From: an uncultured Mucilaginibacter sp.
GTDB taxonomy: Bacteria > Bacteroidota > Bacteroidia > Sphingobacteriales > Sphingobacteriaceae
DNA: 58,124 nt
Direction: 5' to 3'
NCBI RefSeq assembly: GCF_946479965.1
Contig: NZ_CAMLHX010000024.1
Coordinates: 1 to 58,124, forward strand
Shown: one piece after another, positions 52,761 through 58,124 of the stretch
How the letters are laid out: the number at the start of each line of letters is the position of its first letter
Numbering within the stretch: position 1 is the stretch's first letter
Notes under the pieces: generated by a model
What the model was told of the DNA's origin: nothing
Database searches by the model: none
The model's input: only the letters and a program-made list of their open reading frames with translations
Position numbers and translations under genes: made by a program

Positions 52761-53726
52761 TTATTCTTTAAATAGCGAGGCCACAAACGCCTTCCGATCA
52801 AACAATTGAAGTTGATCCTTCCCTTCGCCTACACCTATATATTTTACCGGTATTTTAAACTGATCTGATATCCCTATTACTACCCCACCTTTAGCAGTGC
52901 CGTCTAACTTGGTTAACGCTAAGGCATTAACGGCAGTAGCTTCAGTAAATTGCTTGCACTGTTCAATAGCATTTTGCCCGGTTGAAGCATCCAATACCAG
53001 CAATATCTCGTGCGGAGCGCCGGGGACTACCTTTTGCATCACATTTTTGATCTTCGTCAACTCGTTCATCAAACCCACCTTATTATGCAACCTGCCGGCT
53101 GTATCAATTATCGCAACATCATCCCCACTAGCAACTGCAGAACGTAAAGTATCAAAAGCAACCGATGCAGGGTCTGACCCCATCGCCTGCGCCACTACCT
53201 TAACACCAACGCGCTCACCCCAAAGTTTTATCTGGTCGACCGCGGCTGCTCTAAAAGTATCTGCAGCGCCTAACACCACTTGGTTTCCTGCCTGCTTTAA
53301 TTTATGGGCCAGTTTGCCGATAGTGGTGGTTTTACCCACACCGTTAACACCAACCACCATAATTACATATGGCTTGTGGCTGCCATATTCAAAGCTTGAA
53401 AAATCGTTACTGTTATTCTCGGCTAGTAGTTGTTGTATCTCGTCGCGCAGCAGGCCGTTAAGATCTGAAGTGCTAACATATTTATCTCGCGCAACGCGGG
53501 CCTCAATACGCTCAATTATTTTCAGCGTGGTTTGTACACCAACGTCTGATGTTACCAGCACCTCTTCCAGTTCATCCAGCACATCCTCATCAACGGTAGA
53601 TTTACCGGCAATTACTTTGGTGATCTTTGAAAAAAAGCTATCCTTGGTTTTTTCCAAACCGGTATCAAGCGCCTCCTGCTCCTGTGGCGTGCTTTCTTTC
53701 TTTTTAAAAAAATCAAATAGTCCCAT
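52761..53726 (-). CDS. ftsY: signal recognition particle receptor
   Basis: A 321-aa SRP GTPase that docks ribosome-SRP complexes at the membrane for co-translational insertion. The P-loop GVNGVGKTTTIGKLA (near residue 128), DTAGRLHNK (near 210) and TKLDGTAKGG (near 273) are intact. It lacks the long acidic A domain of E. coli FtsY and has only a short Lys/Gln/Glu N-terminal segment (FFKKKESTPQEQE), as in most Bacteroidota. Confidence 0.95.
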   Translation of the reverse strand: MGLFDFFKKKESTPQEQEALDTGLEKTKDSFFSKITKVIAGKSTVDEDVLDELEEVLVTSDVGVQTTLKIIERIEARVARDKYVSTSDLNGLLRDEIQQLLAENNSNDFSSFEYGSHKPYVIMVVGVNGVGKTTTIGKLAHKLKQAGNQVVLGAADTFRAAAVDQIKLWGERVGVKVVAQAMGSDPASVAFDTLRSAVASGDDVAIIDTAGRLHNKVGLMNELTKIKNVMQKVVPGAPHEILLVLDASTGQNAIEQCKQFTEATAVNALALTKLDGTAKGGVVIGISDQFKIPVKYIGVGEGKDQLQLFDRKAFVASLFKE

Positions 53727-53733
53727 GTGTGTT

Positions 53734-53840
53734 GATGTGCAGATTAGTGGATGTGCAAATATGCCACTAAGTTAAGCAACTATTATAAGCTCAAAATCAT
53801 TTATCAATCATATGCACATCTGCAAATACGCACATCTGCA
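53734..53840. repeat. TGCACATCTGCA phrase repeats upstream of ftsY
   Basis: GATGTGCAGATTAGTGGATG (53734-53753) continues with TGCAAATATG (to 53763) and is mirrored, in inverted order, by CATATGCACATCTGCAAATA (53809-53828) and GCACATCTGCA (53830-53840). The word ATGTGCA / TGCACAT is thus used four times within 107 bp. Confidence 0.7.
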
Positions 53841-53845
53841 TAACA

Positions 53846-53880
53846 ATAAAAAAAGCCCTCTCGTTAACACAAGACGGCTT
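53846..53880 (-). terminator. terminator of the rpmB-rpmG-DUF4295 cluster
   Basis: On the minus strand AAGCC (plus GTCT) pairs with AGAG GGCTT with one mismatch, and a run of seven T follows. It lies 22 bp after the DUF4295 stop. Confidence 0.7.
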
Positions 53881-53901
53881 CAATATCATTATCAAAAATA
53901 A

Positions 53902-54066
53902 TTATTGACCTTTTGCAGCGTTGATCGCGTCTTTAACGTGATCGTTGTGCACAATTACTTCTTTGAATGAGTAAGCACCCGTTTTAGGCGACTTAACCAT
54001 TGTAACTACTTTTGAGTATTCTTTTCCAGCACCTGTTTTCAGGGTTGCAACTACTTTCTTTGCCAT
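53902..54066 (-). CDS. DUF4295 small basic protein
   Basis: A 54-aa, Lys-rich protein that begins MAKKVVATLKTGAGKEYSKV and ends INAAKGQ. DUF4295 proteins are encoded in Bacteroidota right after rpmB and rpmG, as here, so a ribosome-associated role is likely but untested. The stop codon (53902-53904) and the ATG (54064-54066) are clear, and the frame is shorter than 60 codons. Confidence 0.88.
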   Translation of the reverse strand: MAKKVVATLKTGAGKEYSKVVTMVKSPKTGAYSFKEVIVHNDHVKDAINAAKGQ

Positions 54067-54089
54067 GTCTTTATAATTATTGAATTAGC

Positions 54090-54126
54090 GAATGAGTGAT
54101 TGAGTGAATGATTTGCACATTCAACC
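54090..54126. repeat. GAATGAGTGATTGAGTG phrase between rpmG and the DUF4295 gene
   Basis: The 71-bp spacer contains GAATGAGTGATTGAGTG (54090-54106), in which GAGTGA occurs twice, with GAATG repeated directly after, then ATTTGCACATTCAACC. The low-complexity phrase has no obvious dyad. Confidence 0.6.
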
Positions 54127-54137
54127 TAATCAACTAA

Positions 54138-54320
54138 TTACTTAATTTCTTTATGTACAGTTACTTTACGTAAAACCGGGTTGAATTTTTTAAGCTCCAA
54201 TCTCTCGGTAGTGTTCTTTTTGTTCTTGGTGGTAATGTAACGAGACATACCCGGCATACCACTTGTTTTATGCTCTGTGCACTCTAAAATTACCTGAACT
54301 CTGTTACCTTTCTTAGCCAT
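54138..54320 (-). CDS. rpmG: 50S ribosomal protein L33
   Basis: A 60-aa ribosomal protein of the large subunit. The opening [18 protein letters not shown] and the later [11 protein letters not shown] are the family signature. It is a Cys-poor form without the zinc CxxC pairs. It lies between rpmB and the DUF4295 gene. Confidence 0.95.
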   Translation of the reverse strand: MAKKGNRVQVILECTEHKTSGMPGMSRYITTKNKKNTTERLELKKFNPVLRKVTVHKEIK

Positions 54321-54332
54321 CGTATTTATTGT

Positions 54333-54412
54333 TATACGTATTACGCAGTACGTTTTACGTTATGTTCAATTGAAGTTTCAGTTAGCTATTTCACGTACAA
54401 TGTAAAACATCC
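54333..54412. repeat. TACGTTTTACGTT phrase repeats between rpmB and rpmG
   Basis: The spacer holds TATACGTATTACGCAGTACG (54333-54352) continuing TTTTACGTTATG (to 54364), and a degenerate inverse CACGTACAATGTAAAACATC (54392-54411). A similar word (GTACATTTTGACGTTGTAC) lies at 15982-16000. Confidence 0.6.
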
Positions 54413-54424
54413 AACCTACAACTA

Positions 54425-54658
54425 CTATATGTATCCTTTTTTTACAAATTTATTGATGCAGGCAGTAATACCATTTTTGCTGATGGTTTTTACTGCTGAC
54501 GTAGATACCTTTAAGGTTATCCATTTATCTTCCTCAGGAATATAAAACTTTTTAAGTTTCAGGTTTGGATGAAATCTGCGTTTGGTTTTAACGTTTGAGT
54601 TAGAAACGTTGTTACCAACTATAGAGCCTTTTCCTGTTAGATCACAAATTCTTGACAT
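54425..54658 (-). CDS. rpmB: 50S ribosomal protein L28
   Basis: A 77-aa ribosomal protein of the large subunit. The signature [20 protein letters not shown] and [14 protein letters not shown] is present. It heads the rpmB-rpmG-DUF4295 cluster. A near -7 element GATATTTG (54697-54704, minus) lies about 39 bp upstream of the ATG. Confidence 0.96.
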   Translation of the reverse strand: MSRICDLTGKGSIVGNNVSNSNVKTKRRFHPNLKLKKFYIPEEDKWITLKVSTSAVKTISKNGITACINKFVKKGYI

Positions 54659-54803
54659 GACAATTAATTTTAATACCCTTTTATTAAAAGAGTTTGCAAA
54701 TATCAGGATTTTACATCAAATAGGCAACAGTGGATTGAAAATTATTTTAAATTTTTAAAACGCTGTAAAAAAGACGTTAAACTATAGCTGGCAAAGCATT
54801 TTT

Positions 54804-54842
54804 CATCTAAATCAGGTTGAGGCCGGCAACCTGATTTAGATG
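54804..54842. promoter_or_regulatory. perfect 16-bp inverted repeat in the rpmB/acs divergent region
   Basis: CATCTAAATCAGGTTG (54804-54819) and its exact complement (54827-54842) enclose the 7-base loop AGGCCGG. There is no T run on either side, so it is not a usual terminator. It lies 145 bp from rpmB and 114 bp from acs. The rest of this 298-bp region (54659-54956) is AT-rich with no open frame. Confidence 0.8.
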
Positions 54843-54956
54843 CTTTATACATTATTAATAACAACTCTTTCGTATTCGTAAAAAATAACACCTACTTAAA
54901 TATTCCTTTTAAACATCTTTAAGGAAATCACTAATTTGCGCTACCAATTTATAATT

Positions 54957-56858
54957 ATGAAGATCACATCATTTGACCAGTACAAACAAGTATATAAACA
55001 AAGCGTTGAACAGCCCGAAGAATTTTGGGCAGGCATTGCTGATAACTTTCTGTGGAAAAAGAAGTGGGATAAAGTTTTAGAATGGAACTTTAAAGAGCCT
55101 AATGTAAAATGGTTCCAGGGCGCTAAGTTGAACATAACAGAGAACTGCCTCGACCGCCACCTGGATACGATGGGCGATAAACCCGCCATTATATGGGAGC
55201 CTAATGACCCTAAAGACGAGCACCGTGTACTCACCTATAAGCAACTACACGAAAAAGTTTGCCAGTTTGCCAATGTGCTAAAAAATAATGGCGCAAAAAA
55301 AGGCGACCGAATTTGTATTTATATGCCGATGGTGCCAGAGCTGGCTATTGCGGTTTTGGCCTGTGCACGTATTGGCGCTATACATTCGGTAGTATTTGGT
55401 GGCTTTTCGGCTCAATCTATTGCCGACCGGATACAGGATGCCACCTGTAATATAGTTATAACGGCAGATGGCAGCTTCCGTGGCAATAAAGAGGTCCCGC
55501 TTAAATCTATTATTGATGATGCCCTGGTTCAGTGCCCATCAGTACAAAAAACCATTGTGCTTACCCGCACGCGTACACCTATATCAATGATAAAGGGCCG
55601 CGACGTTTGGTGGGAAGATGAGGTTAGAAAAGTTGAAACACAAGGCAACCCTGCCTGCCCTGCCGAAGAAATGGATGCAGAAGACATGCTGTTCATTTTA
55701 TACACATCCGGCTCTACGGGCAAGCCAAAGGGCGTAGTGCATACTTGCGGTGGCTATATGGTTTACACAGGCTACACTTTTAAAACAGCGTTCCAATACG
55801 AGCCCGGCGAAGTATATTTTTGTACCGCCGATATTGGCTGGATAACCGGACACTCTTACATAGCTTACGGGCCATTAACCCAAGGGGCAACCTCGGTAAT
55901 GTTTGAGGGGATACCAACCTTTCCAAGTCCGGGGCGTTTATGGGAAATTGTTGAGAAATTTAAAGTAAACATATTATATACCGCGCCAACTGCCATCCGC
56001 TCATTAATGAGCTTTGGTGATGATGTAGTGAAAAATAAGGACCTAAGCTCGTTAACCAAGCTCGGATCAGTAGGCGAGCCTATCAACGAAGAAGCCTGGC
56101 ACTGGTTTGATGAAAAGATAGGACATGGTAACTGCCCTATTATTGACACCTGGTGGCAAACCGAAACAGGTGGTTTTATGATATCGCCTATTGCTAATGT
56201 TACCCCACTTAAGCCAAGTTTTGCAACATTGCCTTTACCGGGCATACAACCAATTTTGGTTGATGAGACGGGTAAAGGAATTGAAGGTAATGGAGTAAAT
56301 GGTAATTTATGCATCAAGTTTCCGTGGCCAGGCATGCTGCGCACCACCTATGGCGACCATGAGCGCTGCCGCACCACTTACTTCTCGGCTTACGAAAACC
56401 TTTATTTTACCGGCGACGGTTGTATGCGCGATGAGAACGGCTACTACCGCATTACAGGCCGTGTTGATGACGTGCTGAATGTATCTGGCCACCGCATTGG
56501 TACTGCCGAGGTAGAGAACGCTATTAATATGCACAGTAGCGTGGTTGAATCAGCAGTAGTAGGATATCCGCATGATATAAAAGGACAAGGCGTGTATGCC
56601 TTTGTGGTTTGCCCTAACAAACATGGCGATGATGAATTGACCCGCAAAGACATCATCATGACCGTGGCTCGCATTATAGGCGCTATTGCCAAACCCGATA
56701 AGATCCAGTTTGTAACTGGGTTGCCTAAAACGCGTTCAGGTAAAATAATGCGCCGTATTTTGCGTAAGGTTGCTGAGGGCGATACCAGTAATCTGGGAGA
56801 CACTTCCACATTATTAGATCCGGGTGTTGTTGAGGAGATTAAAGCTGGAGCATTGTAG
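54957..56858 (+). CDS. acs: acetate-CoA ligase
   Basis: A 633-aa AMP-forming acyl-CoA synthetase that activates acetate to acetyl-CoA. The ATP-binding LYTSGSTGKPKGVVHT (near residue 250), the motif WWQTETGG (near 401), the hinge GRVDDVLNVSGHRIG (near 505) and the C-terminal acetylation-site block KTRSGKIMRRIL (near 594) are all intact. The Trp in WWQTETGG fits acetate specificity. The start is set at MKITSF. A TTG 21 bp upstream is open in frame. Confidence 0.95.
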   Translation: MKITSFDQYKQVYKQSVEQPEEFWAGIADNFLWKKKWDKVLEWNFKEPNVKWFQGAKLNITENCLDRHLDTMGDKPAIIWEPNDPKDEHRVLTYKQLHEKVCQFANVLKNNGAKKGDRICIYMPMVPELAIAVLACARIGAIHSVVFGGFSAQSIADRIQDATCNIVITADGSFRGNKEVPLKSIIDDALVQCPSVQKTIVLTRTRTPISMIKGRDVWWEDEVRKVETQGNPACPAEEMDAEDMLFILYTSGSTGKPKGVVHTCGGYMVYTGYTFKTAFQYEPGEVYFCTADIGWITGHSYIAYGPLTQGATSVMFEGIPTFPSPGRLWEIVEKFKVNILYTAPTAIRSLMSFGDDVVKNKDLSSLTKLGSVGEPINEEAWHWFDEKIGHGNCPIIDTWWQTETGGFMISPIANVTPLKPSFATLPLPGIQPILVDETGKGIEGNGVNGNLCIKFPWPGMLRTTYGDHERCRTTYFSAYENLYFTGDGCMRDENGYYRITGRVDDVLNVSGHRIGTAEVENAINMHSSVVESAVVGYPHDIKGQGVYAFVVCPNKHGDDELTRKDIIMTVARIIGAIAKPDKIQFVTGLPKTRSGKIMRRILRKVAEGDTSNLGDTSTLLDPGVVEEIKAGAL

Positions 56859-56865
56859 ATAGTAT

Positions 56866-57249
56866 ATGATAAAAACCTGCTTGATCTTCTTGACTGCGAT
56901 TGCGCTACAAACAGATGGCAAGTATATCAATTCTGTATGGAGTCGTGGGATTGCAAAAGGTTGTGTTAATACTTTAAAGTTAAAAACAAACGATAAGGCT
57001 GATTCTTACGACTGCGAATTAGATTACACATTTAAATGCACCTATAAAATAATAAAAGACACATTATTTATAACAGAACCGGATGATTCACATTCGGAAG
57101 ATGGTGGGAAAGTAACATTCTATAGATTTAAATATTTAATTCGTAACCAAGCTTTATTTTGCGTGAGTTCTGGAGAATTAATTAAAGGTAAGTGGATAGA
57201 TAAGAAATTGATTCTTCAAAATTCGCCGGACTGGAAAAGAATTAAGTAA
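56866..57249 (+). CDS. hypothetical exported protein (lipocalin-like layout)
   Basis: A 127-aa protein with a short N-terminal hydrophobic stretch (MIKTCLIFLTAIALQ). It is mostly beta, with blocks SVWSRGIAKG, YDCELDYTFKCTYKIIKDTL and FYRFKYLIRNQ. Together with the frameshifted lipoprotein at 49248 it shares a WxxG near the start, IKDTL in the middle and Fx[RK]FK afterwards, so the two may belong to one family. It lies 7 bp after acs. AT-rich codon use differs from acs, so recent acquisition is possible. Confidence 0.6.
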   Translation: MIKTCLIFLTAIALQTDGKYINSVWSRGIAKGCVNTLKLKTNDKADSYDCELDYTFKCTYKIIKDTLFITEPDDSHSEDGGKVTFYRFKYLIRNQALFCVSSGELIKGKWIDKKLILQNSPDWKRIK

Positions 57250-57279
57250 ATCAGGATAATCAAAACCCATAGTGTTTAC

Positions 57280-57300
57280 AGATGTTATACTAAAACATCT
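57280..57300. promoter_or_regulatory. 7-bp dyad upstream of the CsbD gene
   Basis: AGATGTT (57280-57286) and AACATCT (57294-57300) form a perfect dyad with a 7-base spacer, 14 bp before the ATG at 57315. It lies where a promoter or operator would be expected. Confidence 0.5.
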
Positions 57301-57314
57301 AAATAAAAACAATT

Positions 57315-57500
57315 ATGGATAAATTAGAAATCAAAGGCGGTTGGAACGAGCTGAAGGGAAAAATAAAACAAGCCTACGGCGATCTGACAGATGACGACCT
57401 GGTGCGCGAAGAAGGCAAAGACGACGAACTGTTAGGTAAGCTCCAACAAAAAACCGGCAAAGGCCGCGATGAACTGGTAAAATGGATAAACGATTTATAA
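57315..57500 (+). CDS. CsbD family stress protein
   Basis: A 61-aa acidic, hydrophilic protein. The family signature runs from the start ([20 protein letters not shown]) and continues [18 protein letters not shown]. CsbD proteins are small general-stress proteins (under sigma B in Bacillus; YjbJ in E. coli) with no known enzyme activity. It is monocistronic with a strong terminator. Confidence 0.92.
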   Translation: MDKLEIKGGWNELKGKIKQAYGDLTDDDLVREEGKDDELLGKLQQKTGKGRDELVKWINDL

Positions 57501-57532
57501 AAAAAGCTCCCGAAAACGGGAGCTTTTTTTAT
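57501..57532 (+). terminator. CsbD gene terminator
   Basis: GCTCCCG and CGGGAGC form a 7-bp GC-rich stem with loop AAAA, with seven T residues after it, directly past the CsbD stop codon. A run of A upstream also lets it serve the convergent amidohydrolase gene. Confidence 0.93.
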
Positions 57533-57566
57533 AACCCAAACTTTACGTATTCAATCGGCTTAGCCC

Positions 57567-58124
57567 CTATTTATTTTTTGCTGACGCCATATAATCCAGC
57601 GTTAAATTGCAAAGCGCTTTTACACCTAATGTAAATCCGCTTTCATCAATATAAAAGTCGGGTGTATGGTGCGATGGGGCCTTTAATTTGTCGCCGCCTT
57701 TGGGCATGCCGCCTAAAAAGAAAAACAAGCCGGGTACTTTTTGCTGGTAAAAGCTAAAGTCCTCGGCAGTTGTTACAGCCGGTACCAATAATACATTTTC
57801 TTTGCCTGCACTTGCTTCAAGCGTAGTCAGCATTTTTGATGTAAGCGCCGGATCATTATAAGTTACAGGATATTCATTACTATAGGGTATTTTAACATCG
57901 GCTGTTGCACCATATGCTTCAGCCGTCTTTGTGGCTATCCGCCGCACATTGTCCTTTAAGGTTTTTTCATCTGCAGTAGTATAATAACGCAGCGTACCGT
58001 CCATTTCTACGTTTTCGGGAATAATATTAAAGCGTGTGCCTCCTTTTATAACACCAATGGTTACAACTGCGGGGTTCTCCGTAACGTTAATGTTTCGGCT
58101 CACAATGCTTTGCAAATTATTTAC
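57567..58124 (-). CDS. M20 family metallo-amidohydrolase, 3' part
   Basis: The frame is open to the right edge, so only the C-terminal 185 residues are seen. The dimerisation domain with its GGTRFNIIPENVEMDGTLR signature (near the start) and the metal-binding end blocks TTAEDFSFYQQKVPGLFFFL and HHTPDFYIDE fit the M20D group (hippurate hydrolase, N-acyl-aminoacyl deacylases). The Glu of AEDFS and the His of HHTPD are metal-site residues. The substrate is not determinable from this part. Confidence 0.88.
   Translation of the reverse strand, partial: VNNLQSIVSRNINVTENPAVVTIGVIKGGTRFNIIPENVEMDGTLRYYTTADEKTLKDNVRRIATKTAEAYGATADVKIPYSNEYPVTYNDPALTSKMLTTLEASAGKENVLLVPAVTTAEDFSFYQQKVPGLFFFLGGMPKGGDKLKAPSHHTPDFYIDESGFTLGVKALCNLTLDYMASAKNK

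Noticed and set aside
52897..53775. 292-aa plus-strand open frame opposite ftsY
   Set aside because: It is the shadow of the well-conserved FtsY gene. Its Ser/Thr-rich translation has no domain, and the GTPase motifs on the other strand are complete.
54804..54842. intrinsic terminator
   Set aside because: No T run follows on either strand, and the site lies between two divergent start regions where no transcript needs to end.

Overview
The window looks like chromosome of a Bacteroidota bacterium of the Sphingobacteriaceae (Mucilaginibacter/Pedobacter-like). The grounds are gene content and gene order: a short NuoG, an exbB-exbD-exbD-tonB cluster followed by a PstS-like lipoprotein and a TPR protein, bacillithiol enzyme BshC, a DUF4295-rpmG-rpmB cluster and a DUF4159 protein. 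In addition, Shine-Dalgarno sequences are almost absent and several genes carry the Bacteroidota -7 element TAnnTTTG. The genus is an inference. No rRNA, tRNA, CRISPR array, transposase or prophage gene was seen.

Layout, left to right. (1) 1-7.3 kb: a decamer tandem repeat at the edge, a CatA-like acetyltransferase, a secreted M3 peptidase, aconitase, a branched-chain aminotransferase and a biotin carrier protein. (2) 6.7-11.2 kb, minus strand: a tight housekeeping operon dedA-ppa-CNNM/CBS-rsmE-DUF4159-biotin carrier. (3) 11.2-24.7 kb, minus strand: all NADH:quinone oxidoreductase (complex I) genes nuoA to nuoN, with nuoA set apart from nuoB-N by a 486-bp repeat-rich spacer. (4) 24.7-30.6 kb, minus strand: the Ton energy-transduction cluster with a Fur-box-like site far upstream. 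(5) 31-35.2 kb: SUI1-family factor and lipid kinase on the minus strand, then metK (behind a probable SAM-II-type riboswitch), a NUDIX hydrolase and an acyltransferase on the plus strand. (6) 35.2-38.4 kb: poorly known proteins.

(7) 38.6-46.7 kb is the most distinctive region. It is a minus-strand operon of histidine kinase, BcsB-like periplasmic protein, a processive GT2 synthase carrying an N-terminal MshEN (GspE-N) domain in place of the PilZ domain of BcsA, and a polytopic membrane protein, with a GH5 glucanase divergent from it. This reads as a cellulose-like exopolysaccharide synthase whose second-messenger input may differ from the classical Bcs system.

(8) 46.7-58.1 kb: acyl-ACP desaturase, aldo/keto reductase, a frameshifted lipoprotein gene, bshC, rimO, ftsY, ribosomal proteins L33 and L28, acetyl-CoA synthetase, a CsbD protein and the 3' part of an M20 amidohydrolase gene.

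A recurring feature is that many intergenic spacers are filled with short word-like phrases repeated in direct and inverted order, each spacer with its own phrase. At least one phrase recurs in two distant spacers (about 16.04 kb and 51.28 kb), so these are probably dispersed mini-repeats.
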